Source: Methylobacterium pseudosasicola
GTDB lineage: Bacteria > Pseudomonadota > Alphaproteobacteria > Rhizobiales > Beijerinckiaceae
Assembly: GCF_900114535.1 (NCBI RefSeq)
Contig: NZ_FOTK01000002.1
Location: forward strand, 287,943 to 351,942
DNA: 64,000 nucleotides
Direction: 5' to 3'
Part shown: piece by piece, positions 8,465 to 17,276 of the stretch
Numbering within the stretch: the first letter of the stretch is position 1
How the letters are laid out: every line of letters begins with the position of its first letter
Notes under the pieces: model-generated
Seen by the model: only the letters and a program-made list of their open reading frames with translations
Told to the model about the DNA's origin: nothing
The model's database searches: none
Translations under genes and position numbers: made by a program

Positions 8465-9739
8465 ATGGCACCCAGTTCAGACCGTGCGGTGGTGGTCGGC
8501 GCCGGGCTCGCCGCCCTGCGCGGCGCGGAGGCGATGCGCGAGGCCGGGTTTTCCGGCCCGCTGACCATCGTCGGTGCCGAGCCGTACCGGCCCTATGATC
8601 GGCCGCCGCTCTCGAAACACGTCCTGGCCGGCGAGATCCCGGCCGGTGCCACCACCCTGCCGAGCAACCTCGGTGCTGATGTGGAGTGGCAGCTCGGCAG
8701 CCCGATCGCGCGCCTCGACCGTACATCCCGCACCCTGCATCGCGCGGATGGGAGCACCCTGCCCTACGACCGCCTGCTGATCGCCACCGGCACCCGCGCC
8801 CGGCCCTGGCCGAACCCGCATGAGGGACGGCTCTCCGGCGTGTTCACCCTGCGCGGGCGGGACGACGCCGCCGCCCTGCGGGCTGCCCTCGCCGCCGGCC
8901 CCCGGCGGGTTCTGGTGATCGGGGCCGGCTTCATCGGCTGCGAGGTCGCCAGCCTGTGCCGGCAGCTCGGCCTGCCCGCGACCCTGGTCGAGCCCGGCCC
9001 GACGCCCCTGGGAAGAGTCCTCGGCAGCGCGGTCGGCGCGTTCATCGGGGCGATGCTCACGGGCCGGGGCGTCGATCTGCGCAGCGGCAGTGAGGTCGAA
9101 TGGCTGGAGGGCGAGGGCGGCCGGTTCGTGCGCGCCCACCTCACCGACGGCACCCGCATCGACGCGGATGTCGCGGTGATCGCCCTTGGCGCCGTCCGCA
9201 ACACCGAATGGCTCGACGGGTCCGGCCTGTCGGCGGATCCGGGCGGCGTCGATTGCGACGCGACGGGCTTCGTCCTCGATACTGAGGGGCAGCCCGATCC
9301 GTGCATCGCCGCGGCCGGCGATGTGGCGCGCTTCCCCCACCCGCTCTACGGCGGCCGACGGGTGGCGCTGGAGCATTGGAGCCACGCCGCGATGCAGGGC
9401 ATTCATGCCGGACAGCTTCTGGCCGGGGCGAAGCCTGAAAGTCCCTACGCGGCGCTGCCGACCTTCTGGTCGACGCAGGGTGATGTCGTGGTCAAGTCCG
9501 CCGGGCTGACCGAAGGGGCGGATGCCGTGGCGTTCACGCAGGGCGAGCCCGGCTCCGGGCGCTTCATCGCCGTCTACGGCCGCGCCGGCCGCTGCATCGC
9601 CGCCGTATCGGTGGATTCCGCCCGCTGGCTACCGGCCCATGCCGAGATGGTCGCCGCCGGCGCACCGTTCCCGCCGCAGGGGACGGCGGCCGACCGCCCA
9701 TCGAAGGGGATCATGGTCCTCGCCCCGGGCTTTCCCTGA
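8465..9739 (+). CDS. Ferredoxin reductase (FAD-dependent pyridine nucleotide-disulfide type)
   Basis: A 424-residue flavoprotein with two Rossmann dinucleotide sites, GAGLAALRGAE near residue 12 for FAD and GAGFIGCEVAS near residue 153 for NAD(P)H. The C-terminal part has the FAD contact segment AAGDVARF (about 280) and the FWSTQGD region of putidaredoxin/terpredoxin reductases. It passes electrons from NAD(P)H to the upstream [3Fe-4S] ferredoxin. It starts one base after the ferredoxin stop and ends 9 bases before the P450, with AGGAG in the gap. Confidence 0.93.
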   Translation: MAPSSDRAVVVGAGLAALRGAEAMREAGFSGPLTIVGAEPYRPYDRPPLSKHVLAGEIPAGATTLPSNLGADVEWQLGSPIARLDRTSRTLHRADGSTLPYDRLLIATGTRARPWPNPHEGRLSGVFTLRGRDDAAALRAALAAGPRRVLVIGAGFIGCEVASLCRQLGLPATLVEPGPTPLGRVLGSAVGAFIGAMLTGRGVDLRSGSEVEWLEGEGGRFVRAHLTDGTRIDADVAVIALGAVRNTEWLDGSGLSADPGGVDCDATGFVLDTEGQPDPCIAAAGDVARFPHPLYGGRRVALEHWSHAAMQGIHAGQLLAGAKPESPYAALPTFWSTQGDVVVKSAGLTEGADAVAFTQGEPGSGRFIAVYGRAGRCIAAVSVDSARWLPAHAEMVAAGAPFPPQGTAADRPSKGIMVLAPGFP

Positions 9740-9748
9740 GGAGACCGC

Positions 9749-11002
9749 ATGCCCGACGCCACCCTCCTCGACCAAGTCAAGGATTTCGCCAACCGGGCGA
9801 ACCCCTATCCCGTCTACGCCAAGCTGCGCGTGGATCCGGTCTCGCGCCAGGAGGACGGGACCGAATCCGGCACCTGGGTCGCCGCGACGCACGGCACCAT
9901 CGCGAGCCTGCTACAGGATCCGCGGGTCAGCTCCAACACCCTGCCCCCGGCCGATCGCCCCCGCACCGGCAATCCCCTCACCGACCTGATCGTCAAACCG
10001 CTCAAAGACTGGATGATGGACCGGCATCGGGTCTTCATCTTCCGGGATCCGCCGGACCACGACGTCTTGCGCGCCTCGGTGATGCACCAGTTCTCCCGCG
10101 AGCGGATCCAAGCGATGCGGGTGCGCTCCGAGCGGCTGGTGGCCGACCTGCTCGACGAGAAGCGCGACGCCCGGGAGATCGACGCGGTCGACGACCTCGC
10201 CTATCCGCTCCCCGTGACGGTGATCTGCGAACTGTTCGGCGTGCCCCGGGAGGACGAGCCGAAATTCCACGGCTGGGCGACGCAGCTCGCCACCGCGCTC
10301 GAGCCCGACAGCCTGTCCGATCGCGAGATCCGCGACGCGAACAGCCGGACCTTCGACGCGATCGGCGGCTACATGGCCGACCTGATCAAGGAGAAGCGCA
10401 AGCACCCGCAGGACGACATGCTCTCGGGCCTCGCCAACGAGGCGACGCCGGAGGGCGCGAAGATGGGCGATTACGACCTGATCGCCACGTCGATCCTGAT
10501 GCTGGTGGCCGGCCACGAGACCACCGTGAACCTGATCACCAACGGACTGCTGACGCTGCTGCGCCACCCCGACGAGTTGGAGCGCCTGCGCCAGGACCCA
10601 GGCCGCGCGCCCCGGCTGATCGAGGAACTCCTGCGCTACGAGCCGCCGGTGCAGTTCCGGACCCGCAAGACGCTCTCCGCCATCGACATCGCCGGCGTCA
10701 CGATCCCCGAGAGTGCCGATCTCGTCCTGCTGCTCGCCTCCGGCAACCGCGATGCCGCGGTGTTCCCGGATCCCGACCGGTTCGACCCGGACCGCACCGG
10801 CACGCGCCATCTCGGCTTCGGCGGCAGCCTGCACTACTGCGTCGGCGCCCCGCTCGCCCGCTTCGAGGCCGAGGCGGCGCTCACGGCCCTGGCCAAGCGG
10901 CTCAAGGCCCCCCGGTTGATCGAAGACCCGCCGCCCTACCGGTCCGGCGCCGCCCTGCGCGGACCGGAACACCTGCGGGTGGCCATCGACGGGATTGTTT
11001 GA
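9749..11002 (+). CDS. Cytochrome P450
   Basis: A 417-residue soluble bacterial P450. The oxygen-activation helix carries AGHETT at about residue 253, the K-helix EELLRYE contains the ExxR pair, and the haem loop FGGSLHYCVG places the thiolate ligand at Cys364. The start ATG has AGGAG six bases upstream. It uses the ferredoxin and reductase encoded directly upstream. The substrate cannot be read from sequence; alkane, terpene or fatty-acid hydroxylation are all possible. No other biosynthetic genes flank it except the acyl-CoA catabolic operon on its left. Confidence 0.94.
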   Translation: MPDATLLDQVKDFANRANPYPVYAKLRVDPVSRQEDGTESGTWVAATHGTIASLLQDPRVSSNTLPPADRPRTGNPLTDLIVKPLKDWMMDRHRVFIFRDPPDHDVLRASVMHQFSRERIQAMRVRSERLVADLLDEKRDAREIDAVDDLAYPLPVTVICELFGVPREDEPKFHGWATQLATALEPDSLSDREIRDANSRTFDAIGGYMADLIKEKRKHPQDDMLSGLANEATPEGAKMGDYDLIATSILMLVAGHETTVNLITNGLLTLLRHPDELERLRQDPGRAPRLIEELLRYEPPVQFRTRKTLSAIDIAGVTIPESADLVLLLASGNRDAAVFPDPDRFDPDRTGTRHLGFGGSLHYCVGAPLARFEAEAALTALAKRLKAPRLIEDPPPYRSGAALRGPEHLRVAIDGIV

Positions 11003-11097
11003 ATTCTTTTGGGAGGGGGCGATCGAAGCTGGACTTCGTGCGCGCTCCTTTGCCGGTACGCCAACGGTTTTCACGCATCTTGGGACGAGGCGCTGGT

Positions 11098-11294
11098 TCC
11101 CCTCGCCCCGCTTGCGGGGAGAGGCCCGCAAGGACCTCGTCGTCCGTGCGGGAAGCGCAGGCGAAGCCGTAGCGGCGGTGAGGGGGCGTGAACGGATAAG
11201 GCTCATTCGGAGCCGCCCCCTCACCCTCGGCTGCCGCCTCGCTCCGGCGACGACGAGGTCGCCGGAGCCCTCTCCCCGCAAGCGGGGCGAGGGG
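11098..11294. repeat. Palindromic intergenic repeat, family G
   Basis: A roughly 197-bp imperfect inverted repeat filling the gap between the P450 and the convergent chemoreceptor gene. The arms are CCCTCGCCCCGCTTGCGGGG on the left and CCCGCAAGCGGGGCGAGGGG on the right. As a large stem-loop between convergent genes it could act as a bidirectional terminator. Confidence 0.8.
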
Positions 11295-11338
11295 ATTTCT
11301 GCCTACACGCCGAAGCTAATGCTTGCATCGCCGCCCTC

Positions 11339-13078
11339 TCAGGCGGCCTTCACCGCCGCGAGGAACGTAGTCACCTCCTGGCCGAGCCCCGCGGCGTAGC
11401 GCGCCAGGTCCTGCGCGGCGCTCAGCACTTGGCCTGCGGCCGAGCCGGTCTCGCCGGCGGCCTGGCGCACTTCGGCGATGTCGGCGCTGACGGCTTGCGT
11501 GCCCTGCGCCGCTTGGGTGACGTTCCGGACGATCTCGCTCGTGGCCGCGTCTTGCTCCTCCATGGCCGCGGCGACACTCAAGGCGACCGTGCGCATCGCG
11601 TCGATCGTGCTGCCGATCGTCTGGATCGACTCGACGGCGTTCCGGGTCTCGCTCTGGATGGCGGCGATCTGGCCGGCGATCGTGTCGGTGGCCTTGGCGG
11701 TCTGGGCCGCCAGGGCCTTCACCTCGCCGGCGACCACGGCGAAGCCCCGGCCCGCCTCGCCGGCCCGGGCGGCCTCGATGGTGGCGTTGAGGGCCAGAAG
11801 GTTGGTCTGCCCGGCGATGCCGGCGATCAGGTTCATCACCTCGCTGATCTTGTCCGTGCCCCGGGACAGGACCTGCATCAGCGTGTTGGTGCGGGTCGCG
11901 TCGACGCTGGCCTGATCGGCCATACTGGAGGATTGGGCGACCCGGGATGCGATCTCCTGGATCGAGGCGGACATCTCTTCGCTCGCGGCGGCCACGGTCT
12001 GGACGTTGGCGGAGGTCTGCTCGGAGGTCGCGGCGACCCGCCCGGACTGGTCGGTGGTGCGCGCGGCGGTCCGCGTCATCTCCCGGGCGGTGGCTTCCAT
12101 CTCCACGGCGGCCGAGGACAGGCTCTGCGTCAGCGCGCCGACATGCGCGTCGAACCGATTGGTCAGTTCGTCCAGCGCCTGGGCCCGGCGCATCTTGGCG
12201 GCGTTGTCGGCGGCAATGGCCGCTTCGGCCTCCTGCTTGGCGATGAGCGCGTCTTTGAACACCTGCACCGCCCGCGCCATCGCGCCGACCTCGTCGCCGC
12301 GCGCCTGATCCGCCACCGGGACCGTGAGGTTGCCGCCGGCCAGCGCTCGCATCGCCTCGGTCAGGCGGCCGATCGGCCGCGACAGGCCGTTGCCGATGAG
12401 CAGGAGCAGGCCGAGCACCGGGATCACGAGGCCCGCGGACCAGAGCGCATTGGTGAGGGTCCGGCTACGCACGGCCGCGTGGACGTCGTCCCGGTAGAGG
12501 CCGGCGGCGAGGATCCAGCCCCACGGCTTGAATAGCTGCACGCTCACGACCTTCTCGACCGGCTCGGTCCCGCCGGCGCGCGGCTTCATGTAGTCGACAA
12601 AGCCGGAGCCGTCGCGCTTGGCGACCTCGACGATCTCGGCGAAATAGCGCTTCCCGCCCGGCACGTCGGTCTGGTCCAGAACCACCTTGCCGACATTCTT
12701 CGCGTTGAACGCGTTGGCGATCAGCCGGCCGTCCATGTCGAGGACGAAGAAATAGTCGGCGTTGCCGAAGCGCAGCGCGCTGACTGCTTCGAGGGCGGCC
12801 TTCTGGGCCTCATCGGCCGGCATCCGGCCCGAGGAGGCCAGCGCCGCGTAATGGGCCAGCAGGCTCTGCGCGACGTCGGCGATATTCCTGGTCATGAGCG
12901 CGCGGTCTTCGAGCGCCGAGGACCTTGTGTCGACGTAGTTGAGGCCGCTCAGGGCGCCGACCGCCAGCAGAACCAGGGCCATCACCGCCGCCAGCTTGTG
13001 GCGCAGCCTGACGTTCGAGAGGCTGCGCCAGGGCGCGAAATGGCCTCCGGGCGAGCGGTCGGTCTGCGAGCGTATCAT
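11339..13078 (-). CDS. Methyl-accepting chemotaxis protein with periplasmic cache domain
   Basis: A 579-residue chemoreceptor from the ATG at 13078; a GTG at 13141 would add 21 residues but has no ribosome site. The first membrane segment is [18 protein letters not shown] (about residues 28-45). A periplasmic single-cache-like domain follows, with [12 protein letters not shown] near 125 and [10 protein letters not shown] near 195. A second membrane segment and HAMP region come next, then a long coiled-coil signalling domain with the hairpin [18 protein letters not shown] at about 435. It would relay a small-molecule signal to CheA/CheW. No che genes are in the window, so it is an orphan receptor. 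The ligand is unknown. Confidence 0.9.
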   Translation of the reverse strand: MIRSQTDRSPGGHFAPWRSLSNVRLRHKLAAVMALVLLAVGALSGLNYVDTRSSALEDRALMTRNIADVAQSLLAHYAALASSGRMPADEAQKAALEAVSALRFGNADYFFVLDMDGRLIANAFNAKNVGKVVLDQTDVPGGKRYFAEIVEVAKRDGSGFVDYMKPRAGGTEPVEKVVSVQLFKPWGWILAAGLYRDDVHAAVRSRTLTNALWSAGLVIPVLGLLLLIGNGLSRPIGRLTEAMRALAGGNLTVPVADQARGDEVGAMARAVQVFKDALIAKQEAEAAIAADNAAKMRRAQALDELTNRFDAHVGALTQSLSSAAVEMEATAREMTRTAARTTDQSGRVAATSEQTSANVQTVAAASEEMSASIQEIASRVAQSSSMADQASVDATRTNTLMQVLSRGTDKISEVMNLIAGIAGQTNLLALNATIEAARAGEAGRGFAVVAGEVKALAAQTAKATDTIAGQIAAIQSETRNAVESIQTIGSTIDAMRTVALSVAAAMEEQDAATSEIVRNVTQAAQGTQAVSADIAEVRQAAGETGSAAGQVLSAAQDLARYAAGLGQEVTTFLAAVKAA

Positions 13079-13381
13079 CGGGGCACCGGGAAGGAGACGG
13101 CGCAGGCCGTCGGGAGCTTTCAGCGTCGGGCCTGCGGCCACACGCGGCGACTCATACGCCCCGGCGCTGTTCCACGGCGAAGGTTAGACACAAGATTGGT
13201 AAACGCAAACTACACGCCGATCGTTAGCAACAGATTTTCGGCATGGTTCGGCCTACGCGCATCTCGGGGTTCGTATTCGAAAGTCATCCTTCGCGAAAAT
13301 TTGGTTGTTTCCGAATGCGTTCAAGCAAAAAATACATAATTCAGCGCAATCTTACCTGCTGGGCCGACTCTGATTCATGCG
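13079..13381. other. AT-richer intergenic region upstream of the chemoreceptor
   Basis: About 300 bases, noticeably less GC-rich than the surroundings (13190-13380), with no credible gene. It should contain the chemoreceptor promoter on the minus strand and the 3' trailer of the adjoining minus-strand gene's convergent boundary. No clear operator was found. Confidence 0.4.
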
Positions 13382-13978
13382 CTAAGCTTCGATCCGATAG
13401 TGAATCGGCTTGAAGCTGCCATTATTCGATTGCAGGGCCGAGCAGGCGGTCAGCCCGATGATCAGATCGGTCTCGGCGGTGAACACGATTCGGTCGCCGG
13501 CCCGGCTCAGGGGCGGCTCGACCGTTAGCGCCCCGGTGGTGCCGTCGATCGGCACGTTCATGAAGCAATTGAACGCCACCGGGATCGCGTCCGGCGCGAT
13601 GCCGTAGGGGGCGAGTGCGGCGGCGAGGTTGCCGAAGCAGCCGCGATGCGGATCTGTGTCGCCGTAGATGATCCGGAACGTGTCGGCCGAGCATGGGGTC
13701 AGCAGGAAGTCGTGGCGCCCGACCGTGTCCTCGACGATGCGCAGCAGCACGTTCGAGCGGTTGGAGTAGAGCGGATCGCCGGTGGTCAGGTAGATCCGGC
13801 TGGCATAATCGAGCGTCCGTCCGGACGAGATCACCTCGCCCGTGTCATGGCGGTTATAGGCCACGAGATCGGCCACCTGCTCGCCGCGCGGATCGATCAC
13901 CGTCAGGCGCTGCCCCCGATCAAGGGTGAAGGCGACGCCTGAGCGCGGCTCGATCTGCTGCACGTCCGCCCGGTCCAT
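13382..13978 (-). CDS. DUF1989 / urea carboxylase-associated (CgdA/B-like) family protein
   Basis: A 198-residue protein of the DUF1989 family. Family hallmarks visible are DPRGEQVADLVAYN near residue 28, HDFLLTPCSADTF near 95, HRGCFGNL near 115 and NCFMNVPI near 140; the conserved Cys and His residues fit a metal site. Characterised relatives (UAAP1/UAAP2, renamed CgdA and CgdB) form carboxyguanidine deiminase in guanidine degradation. Here only one copy is present, without urea carboxylase or allophanate hydrolase. It lies 66 bp downstream of the GntA-like gene on the same strand, so a guanidino-type substrate is a reasonable inference. Confidence 0.85.
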   Translation of the reverse strand: MDRADVQQIEPRSGVAFTLDRGQRLTVIDPRGEQVADLVAYNRHDTGEVISSGRTLDYASRIYLTTGDPLYSNRSNVLLRIVEDTVGRHDFLLTPCSADTFRIIYGDTDPHRGCFGNLAAALAPYGIAPDAIPVAFNCFMNVPIDGTTGALTVEPPLSRAGDRIVFTAETDLIIGLTACSALQSNNGSFKPIHYRIEA

Positions 13979-14044
13979 GATGTCTCCGCCTCCACTTCGG
14001 TCCGGCCGGAAACGCGGCAGGGGCTGCCGCGATCCAGCGGCACT

Positions 14045-14803
14045 TCAGGCGCCGTTCGTCGGGAAGATGGGATCGAGCGGCGAGGCCAGCGGATGCCAGT
14101 CGTCGGAAGCCGGTGCGGCGGGGGCCGCAGGCCGGCTCTGCATCGGGCAACGCCACTCCTCGCCCACCACCCGGCCGCTGTATTGGCGGGCCTCGGAGGT
14201 CTCGCCGTGGCGCGCCAGCATCGGGTTGAGGCTGCCGGCCAGGGCCTCGTCGCGCTCCAGGATGGAAGCGCGCAATTTCTCGTAGCGGCCCTCGGCGCGC
14301 AGGCGCTCGAACTGGGCGTGCAGATTGAACACCAGCACCGGCGAGGAGAATTGCCGGGCCGGCCGGCTCGCGTTCGGGTGCAGCCCGACCACGAAGAACG
14401 CCTCGCCGCCGAAGCTCAGGGAGAAATGCGGGTTGTCGGGATCGTCCGCCACGCGGGAATCGTGGGGCTGGCCGAGCCAGGCATCCTTGTCGGTCAGCGA
14501 TTGCGCCCGCGCCCAAAGGTTGTGCTCGAACGCCTCCTCCGAGAGGTCGCCGGGTCCCTCGAACACGACGGCGAAGCTCTGGAACAGGTCGGGGGTCTCC
14601 CGGTAGCGCGCCACGAAGGCGAGCAGGGCCGGGTAGATGCGCATGTCGTCCCAGCCCGAGGTGATGTCCCGGGCCACGACGATCTTCATGCGCCCGCGCG
14701 ACAGGGCCGACTTGGCGCCGACGCAGGGGAACGGGGGATTCCGGATGAAGTCGCGAAAGGCCTGGGCGCGGGGATGCTCTTCATCGTCACGGGGAAACTG
14801 CAT
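14045..14803 (-). CDS. GntA/YqcI/YcgG family haem-dependent N-hydroxylase-like protein
   Basis: A 252-residue YqcI/YcgG family protein. Family motifs are NPPFPCVGAKSAL (about 27-39), FFVVGLHPNASRPAR (about 136-150), VFNLHAQFERLR (about 158-169) and EEWRCP near 218. The characterised member GntA is a haem-dependent enzyme that N-hydroxylates a guanidino group in guanitoxin biosynthesis; many homologues in non-toxic bacteria are uncharacterised. The neighbour is a DUF1989 protein, and relatives of that family act on carboxyguanidine, so the two may form a short guanidino-compound pathway. The family call is strong; the reaction is inferred. Confidence 0.82.
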   Translation of the reverse strand: MQFPRDDEEHPRAQAFRDFIRNPPFPCVGAKSALSRGRMKIVVARDITSGWDDMRIYPALLAFVARYRETPDLFQSFAVVFEGPGDLSEEAFEHNLWARAQSLTDKDAWLGQPHDSRVADDPDNPHFSLSFGGEAFFVVGLHPNASRPARQFSSPVLVFNLHAQFERLRAEGRYEKLRASILERDEALAGSLNPMLARHGETSEARQYSGRVVGEEWRCPMQSRPAAPAAPASDDWHPLASPLDPIFPTNGA

Positions 14804-15096
14804 GCGGTCTATTGCTCAAGATCTGCGCAGGCATGCCTTGAGGGAAGGCACCCGCTGTTCGGGACTCCGGCAACCCTCTTCCGAGGATGCCGTTCCCGCC
14901 TGCGACAGGTCGTCCGGGGAGAAGATGAATCTTTTGCCGGTTCCGGAAGAATCTGGGGGCGCCGTAAAAGGTTTGATCCAATGTTCGGCAGGCAGACAAA
15001 CATAGGTTAAGGTCGGGAAGACTCGGCCTGCGCGTCCATGAAGCCTGCCATATCGACGTTGTGACTTCGGTGGACCATTCGCCGATGCGAGCCTGC
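14804..15096. other. Intergenic region upstream of the GntA-like gene
   Basis: About 290 bases between two same-strand genes with no credible coding frame. It ends the C26 hydrolase gene on the right side and must hold the promoter for the GntA-like/DUF1989 pair. No confident operator or terminator is visible. Confidence 0.35.
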
Positions 15097-15879
15097 TCAC
15101 TGGCTTCTGTGAGATTCGGCCCGCTGTCGCTCCGCCGCAGCCCCGAACGCCTCGAACAAGGCCCGGTTGATCGGGTTCGTCGTGGCGTCGTGCTCCGGGT
15201 GCCACTGCACGCCCAGGGCAAAACCCGGCGCATCGGCAATGCGGATCGCCTCGATCGTGTCGTCCTCGGCGATGCCCTCGATGACGATGCGGGCGCCCGG
15301 TTCCAGGATGCCCTGGCCGTGCAGGGAGTTCACCCGGATCGTCTCGCGCCCGAGCAGCCGCGCGAAGGCGCCCCCCGGCGTCAGGCGGACATCGTGGCGG
15401 TCGGCGAAGACCACCTCCAGGTCCGGATGGATCTCGCCGTTCTCGAGCCGCGGCATCCGGTGGTTGAGGCGCCCGGGCAGATCGCGGATCTCCGGGTGCA
15501 GGCTGCCGCCGAAGGAGACGTTCATCTCCTGGAAGCCGCGGCATATGCCGAACAGCGGCACGCCGCGCGCCACGCAGGCCTCGATCAGCGGCAGCGCCAC
15601 CGCGTCGCGGGCCTCGTCGTAGGGTTCGTGCGCCGGGTGCGGCTCGGTCTTGAAATAGGTCGGGTGGACGTTGGCCCGCCCACCCGTGAGCAACACGCCG
15701 TCCACGGTATCGAGCAGGTCGCCGAGATCGGTCACCGCCGGGCAGCCGGCGAACATCAGCGGCAGGGCGCCGGCCACCTCGGCCAACGCGCGAAAATTGT
15801 TCTCGCCGACGATCTGGGCCGTGAACCGGTTGTCGAGCAGGCGCGCGTTTCCGATGACGCCGATTACGGGTCTCGCCAT
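15097..15879 (-). CDS. Gamma-glutamyl-gamma-aminobutyrate hydrolase family (peptidase C26, PuuD-like)
   Basis: A 260-residue class I glutamine-amidotransferase-fold hydrolase. The nucleophile is Cys113 in FGICRGFQE, and the His-Glu pair is in QWHPEHD at about residue 226. The GGRANVHPTYF segment (about 70-80) matches PuuD, which cleaves gamma-glutamyl-GABA in putrescine degradation. The start is the ATG at 15879, with AAGGAG 11 bases upstream; a GTG at 15891 overlaps that ribosome site and is rejected. It lies between the DUF1989/GntA pair and bchO on the same strand. No other puu gene is present, so the exact gamma-glutamyl substrate is open. Confidence 0.87.
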   Translation of the reverse strand: MARPVIGVIGNARLLDNRFTAQIVGENNFRALAEVAGALPLMFAGCPAVTDLGDLLDTVDGVLLTGGRANVHPTYFKTEPHPAHEPYDEARDAVALPLIEACVARGVPLFGICRGFQEMNVSFGGSLHPEIRDLPGRLNHRMPRLENGEIHPDLEVVFADRHDVRLTPGGAFARLLGRETIRVNSLHGQGILEPGARIVIEGIAEDDTIEAIRIADAPGFALGVQWHPEHDATTNPINRALFEAFGAAAERQRAESHRSQ

Positions 15880-15982
15880 CGTCCCGACCACTCCTTGTTC
15901 CGGCTTTGCTGCAGATCGGACAGCCTGCTCTTGGCTCTACGACCCAGGCAAAGCCGACGCCAGCCCTGCGGGGCCGGCCGCT

Positions 15983-16888
15983 TCAGGCACCCAGAATGCC
16001 GAGAGTCCGCGCCTCCTCGAATAGCACCTCGGCGACGCGCTCGGGCGCTTCTTCGTGAGCGAGATGGCCGAGCCCCCGGATCAGGGCGACCCGGGCGTCG
16101 GGCAGGCGGTCGCGAACGGTGAAGGCGGTGTCCGGCAGGATCGCCCGGTCGTCGCCACCGACGATCAGCAGGGTGCGGGTCGTCAGCTCCGGCAGCGCCC
16201 GGTGCAGCCCAGCGAGGTCCCAGTTCGCCATCATGCCGAGCGCCCCGCGGACATGGCCGGCCCGGGCGAAGAGGCGCCGGTAGAGATCGACGCCCTGCGG
16301 ATCGAGGCGGGAGCCGGTCCCCTCGATCAGCCGCTTGGCCGCCGACCGGTCCGCCGTCCAGGCGAAGATCTTTGGGGTGAACGGGTTGAGGAACAGCAGC
16401 CGGGCCATGCCGGGGAACAGCAGGCTCGCCGCCCCCGGCAGCGGCGCCAGGGCGCCGTTGAAGGCCGCCAAGAGCCGCGGGGCGATTGAACCGTCCAGAC
16501 ACATCCGCGCCAGCACCGCCGCCCCGGCCGAGTGACCGGCGGCCACGACGGGAGGGCGTCCGAGCGCCGCAACGAGCCCCGCCACGGCCTGGGCCATGCC
16601 GGGCAGCGACAGGTCGGCATCCGGTAGGGGATCGGTGAAGCCATGGCCCGGCAGATCCGGCGCCACGACGAAGAAGCTTTGAGCCAGAAGTGGGGCCAGC
16701 CCGCGCCAGGAATGGGTGGCGGCCCCGGTCCCGTGCAGGAGCAGCAGCACCGGCGCCTCGGGACGGCCGAATTCCTGGACATGCCAGTGCAGGCCCGCCG
16801 CCTCGACGAAGCGGCTCGCCTCCCGGTGCGGCCAGTCCCGGCCCTCCACCGCCCAGTCGGGCCGGTCCGTCTCGGTCAAGCTCAGCAC
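15983..16888 (-). CDS. bchO: Mg-chelatase accessory alpha/beta hydrolase BchO
   Basis: A 301-residue alpha/beta hydrolase. The oxyanion segment LLLHGTGAATHSWRGLAPLL starts near residue 50, the nucleophile elbow is GHSAGA (Ser at about 119), and the catalytic His is in GLGHLAHEEAP near 278. Proteins of this type coded beside bchI/bchD are called BchO and are thought to assist Mg-protoporphyrin formation, though the reaction is not established. The likely start is a GTG at 16888 with no strong ribosome site. It lies about 390 bp downstream of bchD, instead of directly overlapping it as in many phototrophs. Confidence 0.9.
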   Translation of the reverse strand: MLSLTETDRPDWAVEGRDWPHREASRFVEAAGLHWHVQEFGRPEAPVLLLLHGTGAATHSWRGLAPLLAQSFFVVAPDLPGHGFTDPLPDADLSLPGMAQAVAGLVAALGRPPVVAAGHSAGAAVLARMCLDGSIAPRLLAAFNGALAPLPGAASLLFPGMARLLFLNPFTPKIFAWTADRSAAKRLIEGTGSRLDPQGVDLYRRLFARAGHVRGALGMMANWDLAGLHRALPELTTRTLLIVGGDDRAILPDTAFTVRDRLPDARVALIRGLGHLAHEEAPERVAEVLFEEARTLGILGA

Positions 16889-17095
16889 CGGCTTGTATCC
16901 CGCGGTGCACCAACGTCGGTCGAGGGTGGGGCGTATGCGCTATCGTACCACCGTGGAAGTATTTCGTAAGATATTGGAAAAGCATGCGAAAACCGCATGC
17001 CACCGCTGACGCAGACCGGATTGCTGCGACGCAGCAAAGCCGGCATCACAAGGGCGCTCCCAGGCACCGCGCTTTTCCCACCGACGGAACCGGCC

Positions 17096-17242
17096 ATGAT
17101 CGTCTTCACCTCCTCGACCCACCATTTCGCCGCCTCGAACGCCGGCCGCTGGAGCTTCCGCGGCCTGTTCCGCGAGATGCTGAACGCCTGGATGTCCCAC
17201 AACCAGCGCGTCGCCGATCTCGGCGCCGGTCATCCCCTCTAA
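17096..17242 (+). CDS. Possible small protein resembling the DUF1127 N-terminal half
   Basis: A 48-residue frame on the plus strand in the gap between bchD and bchO. It begins MIVFTSSTHHFAASNAG and contains FREMLNAWMSHNQRVADLG, which resembles the LxxWxxRRR-type start of DUF1127 peptides but lacks the conserved L(S)DRELxDIG ending. A weak GACGGA lies upstream. It could be a degraded DUF1127 gene or a real small peptide. The surrounding 16930-17000 stretch is AT-richer and could be its promoter. Confidence 0.4.
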   Translation: MIVFTSSTHHFAASNAGRWSFRGLFREMLNAWMSHNQRVADLGAGHPL

Positions 17243-17276
17243 TCTTCGTCCCGGTTCGATCGGCCCGTAACCCGGC

